From Marinobacterium rhizophilum (GTDB taxonomy: Bacteria > Pseudomonadota > Gammaproteobacteria > Pseudomonadales > Balneatricaceae): a stretch of DNA of 64,000 bases. The DNA is taken from positions 4,836,001 through 4,900,000 of the forward strand of contig NZ_CP073347.1 of the NCBI RefSeq assembly GCF_024397915.1, given 5' to 3'. Positions 17,383-26,347 of this stretch are shown piece by piece (the first letter of the stretch is position 1; the number at the start of each line of letters is the position of its first letter). The notes below the pieces were generated by a model. That model was not told the origin of the DNA. It made no database searches and worked only from the letters and a program-made list of their open reading frames with translations. Both the position numbers and the translations under genes were made by a program.

Positions 17383-19011
17383 ATGGATAGCTCGATACAA
17401 AACCGCAGCACAGGGATACTCGGGGATTACGACAAACCACTGTTCTGGTCCACTGCGGGCATCACTGTGCTGATCGTGGCCCTGGGTGTGATCAGCCCAG
17501 ACACTCTGCAAGCCTGGGCCAGTAATGCCCAGGCTTATCTGAGTCACCAGTTTGGCTGGGCATATATAGCGGCCCTGACATCCTATGTCGGCATCGGTTT
17601 GTGGATTGGTTTCAGTCGCTATGGCGATCTGAAACTGGGCCAGAAGGAGGACACGCCGGAGTTCTCCACCTTCACCTGGGTCGCGATGCTATTTAGCTGT
17701 GGTATCGGGGTCGGCTTCCTGCTCTGGGGCGTGGCAGAGCCCCTGTACCACTACATGCAGACGCCCTATATGGCAGAGCCTGCCACGCAGGAAGCGATTG
17801 CGGTTGCGCTGCAGATTACCTCGTTGCACTGGGGGCTGCACAGCTGGATGGGGTATTGCATCGTGGGGCTGTGCATCGCCTTCCCGGCGTTTCGCTACGG
17901 CAAACCGATGAATATCGGTATCGCCCTGTACGGCCTGCTGGGGGAGCGCACCCAGAGCAGCATCTGGGCACGTCTGCTGGACCTGGTCGGGGCAGTAGCC
18001 ACCATCGGCGGTATCGCCACCGTGCTGGGGTTGGGTGTGATCTCCATCGACTATGGCGTTGGCCATATCTTCGGCATAGAGACCGGCAATAGCGGCAAGA
18101 TTATCATTATCGCGCTACTGACCCTGGCCTATAGCCTGTCGGCACTCTCGGGGCTGAAGCGCGGTGTCGCCTTCCTGAGTACGCTGAATGTCGTCGTCGT
18201 GATTGCCTTTGGCATCTTTATACTGGTGACTGGGGATACCAATACCCTGATGCGGTATTTTGTCTCCGGTATCGGCAATTACCTGGGCAACCTGCTGCCC
18301 ATGGCCTTCTGGGCCGACCCGCTGCAGCAGAGCGACTGGATCAACTGGTGGACAATCTTCTACTGGCTGATCGTGATTTCCTGGTCCCCCTTTGTCGGTG
18401 GCTTTGTGGCGCGCATCTCCCGCGGTCGCACGCTGCGCGAGTTCATCATGTTTGCCGTCCTGACCCCGGCCCTCTGCTCCATGCTGTGGTTCTCGGTCAT
18501 GGGCGGCTCCGCCATCGCCATCGAAACGGCGGGCGACATCAGGATCTTCGACGCCGTGCAAGCCAACATCGGTTCGGGCATCTATGTACTGCTGGAGAGT
18601 TTCCCCATGAGTGATGTTCTCAGTCTGGTGGTGTTCTGCAGCATGATCATCTTCCTGATCACCTCCGCTGATTCAGCGTGTTTCTTCGTCGCGATGCAGA
18701 TGTCCAAAGGCGCCTATGAACCCAGTTTTGGCATGAAAGCCACCTGGGGGCTCTGTACCGGTCTGCTGGCGATAGTGCTGCTGCTTAGCGGCGGACTTAA
18801 AGCCGTGCAGGCGGCCTCCATCGTCGCCGGCAGCCCGTTCGCCATCGGGATCGGCTTTATGGTCTGGTCGCTGCTGCGCTCGCTGAAGCTCGAGTACGCC
18901 AAAGACCTCCTGGAGAAGGCGGGGCAGGAAGTGCTTCAGGAGATAAAACGCGATGACAATGCGAAAGACTGCTCGTCGGTGAGCGGGCTGGCCTATAGAG
19001 CAGCCGACTAG
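17383..19011 (+). CDS. BCCT-family betaine/choline/carnitine-type transporter
   Basis: 542 residues, 12 membrane segments. The BCCT signature is visible: a glycine-rich segment GIGVGFLLWGVAEPLYHYMQTP and the Trp-rich core WWTIFYWLIVISWSPFVGGFVARISRGRTLREFI. The ligand-box tryptophans are present. ATG 17383 is preferred (AGGAG seven bases upstream); the GTG at 17377 is too close to that site. It imports a quaternary amine or sulfonium compound with Na+ or H+. It probably forms an operon with the preceding amidohydrolase, so the imported substrate may be what that enzyme hydrolyses. A perfect 12-bp inverted repeat follows the stop. Confidence 0.9.
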   Translation: MDSSIQNRSTGILGDYDKPLFWSTAGITVLIVALGVISPDTLQAWASNAQAYLSHQFGWAYIAALTSYVGIGLWIGFSRYGDLKLGQKEDTPEFSTFTWVAMLFSCGIGVGFLLWGVAEPLYHYMQTPYMAEPATQEAIAVALQITSLHWGLHSWMGYCIVGLCIAFPAFRYGKPMNIGIALYGLLGERTQSSIWARLLDLVGAVATIGGIATVLGLGVISIDYGVGHIFGIETGNSGKIIIIALLTLAYSLSALSGLKRGVAFLSTLNVVVVIAFGIFILVTGDTNTLMRYFVSGIGNYLGNLLPMAFWADPLQQSDWINWWTIFYWLIVISWSPFVGGFVARISRGRTLREFIMFAVLTPALCSMLWFSVMGGSAIAIETAGDIRIFDAVQANIGSGIYVLLESFPMSDVLSLVVFCSMIIFLITSADSACFFVAMQMSKGAYEPSFGMKATWGLCTGLLAIVLLLSGGLKAVQAASIVAGSPFAIGIGFMVWSLLRSLKLEYAKDLLEKAGQEVLQEIKRDDNAKDCSSVSGLAYRAAD

Positions 19012-19018
19012 GAATTTG

Positions 19019-19051
19019 ATGGACAAATAGACATCCTGCCTATTTGTCCAT
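19019..19051. terminator. Perfect 12-bp inverted repeat after the BCCT gene
   Basis: ATGGACAAATAG (19019-19030) and its exact complement (19040-19051) are separated by 9 bases, 8 bases after the BCCT stop. The stem is AT-rich and no T-run follows, so it is a weak intrinsic terminator at best; it could instead be an RNA 3'-end stabiliser. Confidence 0.5.
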
Positions 19052-19351
19052 TAAGTAGACGAAGTACGCTTCCTTAACTTCTGCTCATGCAAAGCAAGGA
19101 TTTCCGTTTGGCGGTCACGGTGTTATGCCGTATACACTTGGGCGTGTGTTTGCTGCACACCAGATGCCTCTTATAGTAAAACATGTGCGCAGATGCACGG
19201 ACATGCCGGATTTGTTCGCAAGAAGGGGGCTCATATATTTGCCGCCGGGATTAGCAAGGGGGCAGCCTGCACTGGATCGATTTTAAGAAACAATGCCAGT
19301 GCTGGCGTAACTATCAGTTGTCAACAATGCCCCCGGCTTTCGGAGCGCTTT
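19052..19351. other. Intergenic stretch between convergent operons
   Basis: About 300 bp between the BCCT gene and the 3' end of the peptide ABC operon. I see no credible gene and no strong structure. Confidence 0.4.
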
Positions 19352-21481
19352 CTATGCTGTTGCGTTTTCTCGCCGGGGGTGGGCCGCAACTGACGGCGGC
19401 TGACTGCCCGTCTGGTGCAAGGCAAATACCGGCTCCACTTCCTGCAGCTCCGCCAGGGGTATATGGCAGGCGATCTTGTGCCCCCCCGGGATGGACGTCA
19501 GTTCCGGTTTTTGCTCGTCGCAGATGCTGCCGATCTTGCGCGGACAGCGGCTGCTGAACGGGCATCCTGCAGGGGGATTCATTGCGCTTGGGATCTCACC
19601 CTGAAGAATAACCCGCTTTTTTTCCACCGAGGTATCGGCCACCGGAATCGCCGAGATCAAGGCTTCGGTGTAGGGGTGGTATGGCGGAGAAAACACCTGT
19701 TCGGTGCTACCCTGTTCGACGATATTGCCCAGATAAATCACCACCACGCGGTCCGCCAGGTATCGCACCAGACTCAGGTCATGACTGATGAATATGACGG
19801 ACGTCTGCTGCTGTTGCTGAATGCTCATCAGCAGGCGAGTAACCGCGGCGCCGACAGACACGTCCAGTGCGGATACCGGCTCATCGGCCACCACCACACT
19901 AGGGTTGCCGGCAAAGGCGCGGGCAATTCCGATACGCTGCTTCTGGCCGCCTGAGAGCTGGCGTGGCTTGCGATGCGCGAATTCGGCCGGCAGCTTCACC
20001 AGGTCCAGCAGCTCCAGGACTCGCGCCTGAACCGCCGCTTTGCCCTGGACCGTGCCAAACTTCTTGATCACCCGGGCCAGCTGGGTGCCAATTGACAAAC
20101 TGGGGTTGAGGGTATCGAACGGGTTCTGGAAGACCATTTGCATGGCCGCGGTCTGATCGGGACGCCGTTCGGTAACGTGCTTGTCGGCGATATCCTCGCC
20201 GTTGAGCCGCACCTCGCCGCTGGAAGCGGTCTCCAGCCCCATCAGCACCTTGGCGAAGGTCGACTTGCCGCAGCCGGACTCGCCGACGATGGCCACGGTT
20301 TCACCGGCATGGGCGTTGAATGAAATTTTTTCGTTGGCCTTGACTACCTTGACGCTTTTGCCTTTCAGCAGTGCCATCAGTGAGTCATCGTTTACCTCGT
20401 AGTGCTTCTGCATGTCTTTGACCTGCAGAAGCTCGGCACCCTGCTCAGAGATGCTGTTGGCGGTCGGCGGTACCGTCGTCAGCGGTGCCCTGAGGTCGAC
20501 CTCTTCGCTGCGAATGCAGCGTACCTGGTGATCGGGCTGGTGGGGCAACGGGCTGATCTGTATTTCGGTCTGATCGCAGCGCCCAGCCTGGAAGTGATCG
20601 CAGCGGGGGCCGTAGAAGCAGCCTGGCGGACGCTGGTGGGGTAGCGGCAGTTGGCCTCGAATTGGCTTCAGTGGCCGACTGTGCTTGTCGGTGGTCGGCA
20701 GGGGGATGCAGTCAAACAGCCCTTTGGTATAGGGGTGTTTCATTTCGTCGAAGACGTTGCCGACCTCGCCCACTTCGACAACCTGTCCCGAATACATCAC
20801 GTTGACCCGGGAGCAGGTCTCCAGGATCAACCCCAGATTGTGGGAGATGTAGATCATGGAGGTATTGAATTTGGTGGCGATCTCGTCGATCAGCTCCACG
20901 ATGCCGGCCTCTACCGTCACATCCAGGGCGGTGGTTGGCTCATCCAGTATCAGCAGGGCAGGTTTTGACAGCAATGCCATGGCGATCACCACACGCTGCT
21001 GCTGGCCGCCGGATATCTGGTGCGGGTAGGCCTGCATCACTCGGGCGGGATCGGGCAGGTGCACCTTCTCCAGCATTTCCAGGACCTGGGCCCGGGCTTC
21101 CTTTCGGCCGATCTTCTGGTGGCAATGCAGCACTTCCGTCAGTTGCTCGCCGATCAGCAGGGTGGGATTGAGCGATGCCATCGGCTCCTGGTAGATCATG
21201 GCAATCTCGTTGCCCCGGACCTGCTGCAGTTCCCTGGCTGAAAGCCTTGTGAGGTCGCGGCCTTTGAACTTGATTGAACCACCGACGATGCGGGCGTTGC
21301 CATTGAGGTACTGCATGATCGCCATCGCCACTGTGGACTTGCCACAACCCGACTCGCCCACAAGGCCAATACTCTCGCCCTGGTTCAGGCTCAGATTGAA
21401 GTCCACCACCGCGGGGATTTCACCGGCGCGGCTGAAGTAGGAGATACTCAGGTCGGATATTTCCAGAATTGGATCTGTCAT
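19352..21481 (-). CDS. Fused peptide/nickel-type ABC transporter ATPase (DppD-DppF fusion)
   Basis: 709 residues containing two full ABC ATPase modules. Module 1 (about 1-330) has Walker A GESGCGKSTVAMAIM, signature SGGQQQRVVIAMAL and Walker B LLILDEPTTALDV. Module 2 (about 350-690) has Walker A GESGCGKSTFAKVLMG, signature SGGQKQRIGIARAFA and Walker B VVVADEPVSALDV. Each is followed by the oligopeptide-transporter C-terminal motif with four cysteines (GCFYGPRCDHFQAGRCDQ; GCPFSSRCPRKIGSICDE), a possible iron-sulfur site. It energises the permeases encoded upstream. The gene looks intact even though the dppC-like and dppA-like genes of the same operon are damaged. Confidence 0.92.
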   Translation of the reverse strand: MTDPILEISDLSISYFSRAGEIPAVVDFNLSLNQGESIGLVGESGCGKSTVAMAIMQYLNGNARIVGGSIKFKGRDLTRLSARELQQVRGNEIAMIYQEPMASLNPTLLIGEQLTEVLHCHQKIGRKEARAQVLEMLEKVHLPDPARVMQAYPHQISGGQQQRVVIAMALLSKPALLILDEPTTALDVTVEAGIVELIDEIATKFNTSMIYISHNLGLILETCSRVNVMYSGQVVEVGEVGNVFDEMKHPYTKGLFDCIPLPTTDKHSRPLKPIRGQLPLPHQRPPGCFYGPRCDHFQAGRCDQTEIQISPLPHQPDHQVRCIRSEEVDLRAPLTTVPPTANSISEQGAELLQVKDMQKHYEVNDDSLMALLKGKSVKVVKANEKISFNAHAGETVAIVGESGCGKSTFAKVLMGLETASSGEVRLNGEDIADKHVTERRPDQTAAMQMVFQNPFDTLNPSLSIGTQLARVIKKFGTVQGKAAVQARVLELLDLVKLPAEFAHRKPRQLSGGQKQRIGIARAFAGNPSVVVADEPVSALDVSVGAAVTRLLMSIQQQQQTSVIFISHDLSLVRYLADRVVVIYLGNIVEQGSTEQVFSPPYHPYTEALISAIPVADTSVEKKRVILQGEIPSAMNPPAGCPFSSRCPRKIGSICDEQKPELTSIPGGHKIACHIPLAELQEVEPVFALHQTGSQPPSVAAHPRRENATA

Positions 21482-21494
21482 GATGCTCTCCAGG

Positions 21495-22353
21495 TTAGTC
21501 TTTGAGTGATACTTCGCGCAGTCCGTCAGAGAGCAGATTCAACCCCAGTACCAGCGATGAGATAGCGATACAGGGAAAGATCGCCATGTGGGGAAACACG
21601 GGGAACAGCTTGCGTGCATCGCTGATCATGCCGCCGAGGGGGCAGGCCCATGCCGAGAAAGCCCAGCACGCCGATGGTAATGATGACGTAGCCCATGCGC
21701 AGGCAGGCATCCACAATCAGCGGGCCGCGAGCATTGGGGAGTATTTCGACCAGCATGATCCAGAGCGCACTTTCGCCCCGGGTCTGTGCCGCGGCGACGT
21801 ACTCGCGGTTACGCAGATCCATGGTCAGGCCACGTACGATGCGGAAGATGCCGGGGGCGCTGGCAAAGGTGACCGCCAGAATGATGTTGATGCCCGAGGA
21901 ACCAATAGTGGCGATAATCAGGATATAGAGCACCAGCACCGGAAACGACAGGATGACGTTGGCGACAAAGGAGAGCGCTATGTCCACCTTGCCCTGATAG
22001 TAGCCGCCCGCCAGCCCCATAATGATACCCACCAGGTAGGCTGCGAATGTTGCCAGCGGCGCATAAATCAGCACGGTCTGGGTACCGTAGATAATGCGCG
22101 ACAGAATATCGCGGCCGAGCAGGTCGGTGCCGAGCCAGAACATGCCCCCTTGAGGGTTTTCGGTCAGCGGCTTTTGCATCGGCATCAGGTTACTGAGGGG
22201 ATCGAAGGGCGCCAGCAGGTCGGCAAACAGTGCGACCAGCACCCACAACAGGCAGATAGCTGCGCCCAGCATCGCCGTTCTGCTTTCGCGCAACAGGCCA
22301 AGGGTCGTGAAAAACGACTGCAGCGGGGATAAATGACTCGGTGGCTTGTTCAT
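21495..22353 (-). pseudogene. Peptide ABC transporter permease (DppC family), frameshifted
   Basis: Residues 1-238 read in one frame from 22353 (DppC-type LLGRDILSRIIYGTQTVLIYAPLA, then the EAA region LVEILPNARGPLIVDACLRMG and GFLGMGLPP). After GLPP the frame runs into unrelated sequence. A second minus-strand frame (about 21645-21495) continues with the correct C-terminus, GGMISDARKLFPVFPHMAIFP to GLREVSLKD. In relatives GLGLPPP is followed by xPEWGGM, so several residues plus a non-multiple of three bases are missing at about 21636-21645. Unless this is a sequencing error, the permease is non-functional and the transporter is dead. Confidence 0.85.
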
Positions 22354-22361
22354 ATCGGACC

Positions 22362-23294
22362 TCAGCTGAAACGGATACGTGGATTGAGGTAGCTGTAGCC
22401 AATATCGGCGATCAGCTGAGTCAGTACCGCGACGCAGACCGCAACCATGGTGCAGGCTTCGATCAGGTAGACATCGCTAGCCAGCGAGGCTTCCAGCAGC
22501 AGGGCGCCAAAGCCCTTGTAGGCGAAAGCGTATTCGACCACGATCACACCGGACAGCAGCCAGTTGATTTGCAGCATGATGATGGTGAAGGGCGCGATCA
22601 GCGCATTGCGCAGCGCGTGTTTCATTATAATGCGATGGTAGGGCAAGCCTTTGAGCACGGCGGTGCGTATATAGTGGGCCGACATCACCTCGGCCATGGA
22701 GGCGCGCGTCATCCGGGCTACATAACCGAAACCGTAACCCACCAGAACCATCACCGGGAGCACCAGCTGCACCGGATCAAAGCCGTTAAGCATGCTGCTG
22801 GTGCCCGGCAGCCATTGCAGGGAAAAGACGAAGACGGCCGACAGAAAGACCGCGCTGGCAAACTCGGGTATCGAGGTGGTGATGATGCAGATCAGAGATA
22901 TCAGCCGATCAGCCAGGGAGCCTTCCTTCATGCCGGAGAGAATGCCCATCAGTATCGCCAAAGGCACCATGATACCGAAAGTTGCACCGGCCAGAATCAG
23001 GGTGTTGCCGAGCCGATCCCAGAGGATGTCCGACACCGGTACCCGAAAGCGGATCGACTCGCCGAAATCACCGCTGATAAAGTTGCCAGCCCAGGTGAAA
23101 TAGCGCTCCATGACCGGTGCATAGTAGCCGTTTGCTTCCAGCCATAACTGGCGCTGTTCTTCAGAAGAGTAGGGACCAAGGACTTTGATGGCCACGGAGT
23201 CAATATTCAGTTCCAGCGCCAAAAACAGAATAATTGAGACCACAAGCATGGTCAGCAGCATCAGTGCGATGCGCTTTGCTATCAGTACAATCAT
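22362..23294 (-). CDS. Peptide ABC transporter permease (DppB family)
   Basis: 310 residues with six membrane segments. The N-terminal helix is followed by the large periplasmic loop (YSSEEQRQLWLEANGYYAPVMERYFTWAGNFISGDFGESIRFRVPV), where GDFGxS is the DppB hallmark. The EAA loop is visible (YIRTAVLKGLPYHRIIMKHALRNALIAPFTI). Intact. It pairs with the broken DppC-like gene 8 bp downstream. The substrate is unknown; despite the name, the family also carries nickel, opines and oligosaccharides. Confidence 0.9.
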   Translation of the reverse strand: MIVLIAKRIALMLLTMLVVSIILFLALELNIDSVAIKVLGPYSSEEQRQLWLEANGYYAPVMERYFTWAGNFISGDFGESIRFRVPVSDILWDRLGNTLILAGATFGIMVPLAILMGILSGMKEGSLADRLISLICIITTSIPEFASAVFLSAVFVFSLQWLPGTSSMLNGFDPVQLVLPVMVLVGYGFGYVARMTRASMAEVMSAHYIRTAVLKGLPYHRIIMKHALRNALIAPFTIIMLQINWLLSGVIVVEYAFAYKGFGALLLEASLASDVYLIEACTMVAVCVAVLTQLIADIGYSYLNPRIRFS

Positions 23295-23404
23295 GGATAG
23301 GGCTCCCGGTTACATGCGGTGAACTGCCACCGAAACTTCGAGCGGCAGCGCTTGGGCAACGGGACAGCTGGCCACTTTGGCAGCTGTCCAGGTCAGGGAG
23401 CTGA

Positions 23405-24535
23405 CTAGGCGATCCAGACGCTGTTGAAATGGTGTTCGAAGGAAGGGTGCATCTGCAAGCCGCGAACCCGCTTGTTGAGCGCGCTGAAGTTGGAGCGCCA
23501 GAACGGCTGCAGCATAATCGCATCGTCTTGCAGCATCGTCTGCAATTGCCGCATCAGCCCGCGGCGTTTTTCCACATCCAGGGTAGCGCTGGCTTTGTCC
23601 AGCAGCTTGTCGAACTCTGGATTGGCGTAGCCGGTTTCGTTCCAGGGGGCGCCACTGCGGTAGGCCAGGTTGAGTATCTGGGTATCCAGCGGACGATGGT
23701 TCCAGCCGGTATGGCCGAAGGGCGTCGTTTGCCACACATCCCAGTAGGTACTGCCAGGCATAATATTGACCTTGAGGCGAATGTTGGCCTCGCGCAGGGT
23801 ATCGGCGATGGCGAGACAAACGTTGGACTCCCAGGAGGGGTTGGCCGGTACATCAATCTGGATATCCAGGCCATCCGGATAACCCGCCTTCTCAAGCAGT
23901 TGTTTGGCCTTCGCGACATCACGCTGTTGTTTCGGCAGTTCGGCGTAGGCGGGGTGGATCGGGCAGACATGGTGGTTTTCGGCGATGGTGCCGCGCCCCT
24001 GATACCCAACCTTCAGCACTGTCTCAGTATCCATTGCCAGTGTGATTGCGCGGCGTACCCGGATATCGTCATAAGGCTTCTTGGTAATATGCATGCGTGC
24101 CACACCGGCGCTGGCGGTGACCACCTCGAGGATATCCAGGTGGGGCAGGGTCTGCATCACTGCCACCTGGTCCGGCGGCGTAACGTGGGTGTAGTCAATC
24201 TGCCCGGAGGCAAACGCGGCCAGCTCTGCCGAGATATCGTCGCCAAGATCGACATAGGTAATTTGATCAAGGAGAGCATCGCCTCCCCAGTACTCGCCCG
24301 CCGCCCGACGCTTTAACACTTCGACGACGCCCACTTCATATTTCTCAAGGGTAAAGGCGCCAGTACCGATCGGACTCTTGATCCAGTCGCCCTGAAAGCT
24401 TCGGTGTACCATAAGAGCGGGATAATCGGCGAGGCTTTCCGGCAGGCTGATATCAGGCTGATTGAGGTGCAGGCGAACGGTGAAGTCGTCGACTCCCTCT
24501 GTTTCCCCGCAAGAATTCAGCACGCCCACGTCCAT
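23405..24535 (-). pseudogene. Peptide ABC solute-binding protein (SBP family 5), 5'-truncated
   Basis: 376 residues correspond to about the last two thirds to three quarters of a DppA/OppA-type protein. Recognisable parts are VDDFTVRLHLNQPDISLPESL, GTGAFTLEKYEVGVVEVLKR, VRRAITLAMDTETVLKVGYQG and the C-terminal LLDKASATLDVEKRRGLMRQLQTMLQDDA. The signal peptide and first lobe (roughly 130 residues) are absent. Reading upstream in frame meets a TGA four codons before the first ATG, and the sequence becomes repeat copy C (24568-24655). The truncation therefore ends at a repeat, consistent with a deletion or insertion there. An exported binding protein cannot be made from this frame. Confidence 0.85.
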
Positions 24536-24567
24536 GCGCCCATTCTTTCAGGCTGAAGAGCTATGGG

Positions 24568-24655
24568 GTGACCGCACATGCGCATCCATGCGTGTGCGGC
24601 ATCCTGTACATAATGGACAAACGGGTCGGGAGCCTTTATTTCCGCCACCTGAATA
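24568..24655 (-). repeat. Dispersed palindromic repeat, copy C
   Basis: On the minus strand this matches copy D (34640-34735) through a TACAGGATG box and an imperfect palindrome CCGCACACGCATGGATGCG...GTGCGG (here 24572-24599), plus a weaker AGGCTCCCGACCC part homologous to the TTCCCTCCCT box of copies A, B and D. It directly abuts the truncated binding-protein gene. Confidence 0.6.
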
Positions 24656-24728
24656 AGGGTCTAGTTGCATGCCAACTGGATCGACAAGGTGAGTCAATAG
24701 TCACGTCTCAGTTGCGGATATACGTGCT

Positions 24729-26345
24729 TCAGCCGTGATTGTCCTGCAACACCAGTTCGGCACCTTTCTCCGCCACCATCATGGTCGGCGCATTGAGGTT
24801 GCCGGAGGTAATGTTGGGGAAAATCGAGGCATCGATTACGCGCAGTCCGTCAACGCCGTGCACGCGCAGGCGACTGTCTACCACCGCGGTTTCGGCGTCC
24901 GGACCCATGGCACAGGAGCCGCACAGGTGGTAGATGGAGCCGCCTTTTTCGCGGAAGTACTGCAGCATGCTGGCTTCGTCGTGAACGCTGTCTGCGGGCA
25001 GTACCTCCTCCTCGGTGATCGCCTGCAGTGCCGGTGCACCCATGATCTTGCGGATCAGCCTGTTGCCCTGAATCACTTCGCGAACGTCTTTCTCGGTGGT
25101 AAGGCAGTTCGGCTGGATCAGGGCCGCATCCTGCGGATTGCCGGAGGCAATTTCAATCTGGCCCTTGCTGCTCGGGCGGCATGAGTTGAAGGCTACCAGG
25201 AAACCGGAGTAGGGCTCGGGCACTAACTTGGCGTTCGGGTCATTCGGGATCTGGTACGACATCGGGTTGAAGTACAGCTGGATGTTCGGCAACGGCTCGT
25301 TGTCGTCTCCCCTGAAGAAGCCGCCGGCCTGATTGACGCTCATGCTCAAAGGCCCGGTTCGGTTGATCAGGTACTGGATGCCCGCTTTTGCCTGCCCCCA
25401 GTACGACAGGAACTCGTCGTTGAGGGTTTTCATGTTGGCGCGGTAATAGTAGCTGACGCAAAGATGATCCTGCAGGTTCTGGCCCACGGCGGGCAGGTGC
25501 CTGCGCACGGGAATCTGATGCGCGTCCAGCAGGGCCCTGTCGCCGATGCCGGAAAGCTGCAGCAGCTTGGGCGAGTCCACCGCACCTGCCGCCAGGATAA
25601 TTTCCCGCCGGGCACTGATGGTTTCCACCGTGTCGCCGCTGCGCACCTCTACGGCGATCGCACGGTTGTTGTCGTCCAGCAGCACCTTCTGCGCCATGCT
25701 GACCCGCCTGATATGCAGGTTCGCACGCTTGAGTGCAGGCTTCAGGTAGGCTGTGTTGCTGGAGTCGCGCTGGCCGTCGCGAATATTGGCTTCGTAGATG
25801 CCGGCGCCTTCGAACGATTCGCCATTGAAGTCGTCGTTCAGCTCGTAGCCCAGCTGCTGTGCACCTTTGAGGTAATGCTGGCAGATCGGGTGGGCGCCGT
25901 CCTTCATCGGCGTGATGCCGATCAGCCCCTGGCTGGAATGGTGCTCCGTATCGCCGGCGGGGTGTTGCTCCAGCTTTTTGAAGTACGGTAATACCTCCTG
26001 ATACGACCATCCCGGGTTGCCTGCCGCCGCCCAGTCATCGAAATCCGCCGCCTGGCCGCGAACATAGATCATGGCGTTGATCGAGCCGGAGCCGCCCTGC
26101 ACCTTGCCGCGCGGGGCGTAAAGCTTGCGCCCGGCCATGCCTTCCTCTTCCTCGCTGTAATACATGTAGTTGTATTGCGGGTTGTAGTAGGTCTTGGCGA
26201 AGCCGACCGGGAGCTTGATCCAGGGGGAGCTGTCCTTGCCGCCCGCCTCAAGGAGCAGCACGCTGTAATGCCCCGATTCGCTGAGACGGTGGGCCAGGAT
26301 ACAGCCGGCAGAGCCGGCACCTACGATAATGAAATCGTATTCCAT
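24729..26345 (-). CDS. GMC-family FAD-dependent oxidoreductase
   Basis: 538 residues from ATG 26345 (MEYDFIIVGAGSAGC), which has GGAG eight bases upstream; a longer frame up to 26528 would overlap the upstream gene and adds no family sequence. The FAD motif is VGAGSAGCILAHRLSE, with LLLEAGG, GKVQGGSGSINAMIYVRG, GAVDSPKLLQLSGIG, the catalytic His near YHLCGSCAMGPD and a C-terminal SGNLNAPTMMVAEKGA. The usual HPxGTCxMG is HLCGSCAMG here, a slight departure. It oxidises an alcohol or sugar-type substrate. It lies immediately downstream of an enolase-superfamily dehydratase (2-bp gap), so the two likely act in sequence on a sugar or sugar acid. Confidence 0.9.
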   Translation of the reverse strand: MEYDFIIVGAGSAGCILAHRLSESGHYSVLLLEAGGKDSSPWIKLPVGFAKTYYNPQYNYMYYSEEEEGMAGRKLYAPRGKVQGGSGSINAMIYVRGQAADFDDWAAAGNPGWSYQEVLPYFKKLEQHPAGDTEHHSSQGLIGITPMKDGAHPICQHYLKGAQQLGYELNDDFNGESFEGAGIYEANIRDGQRDSSNTAYLKPALKRANLHIRRVSMAQKVLLDDNNRAIAVEVRSGDTVETISARREIILAAGAVDSPKLLQLSGIGDRALLDAHQIPVRRHLPAVGQNLQDHLCVSYYYRANMKTLNDEFLSYWGQAKAGIQYLINRTGPLSMSVNQAGGFFRGDDNEPLPNIQLYFNPMSYQIPNDPNAKLVPEPYSGFLVAFNSCRPSSKGQIEIASGNPQDAALIQPNCLTTEKDVREVIQGNRLIRKIMGAPALQAITEEEVLPADSVHDEASMLQYFREKGGSIYHLCGSCAMGPDAETAVVDSRLRVHGVDGLRVIDASIFPNITSGNLNAPTMMVAEKGAELVLQDNHG

Positions 26346-26347
26346 AC

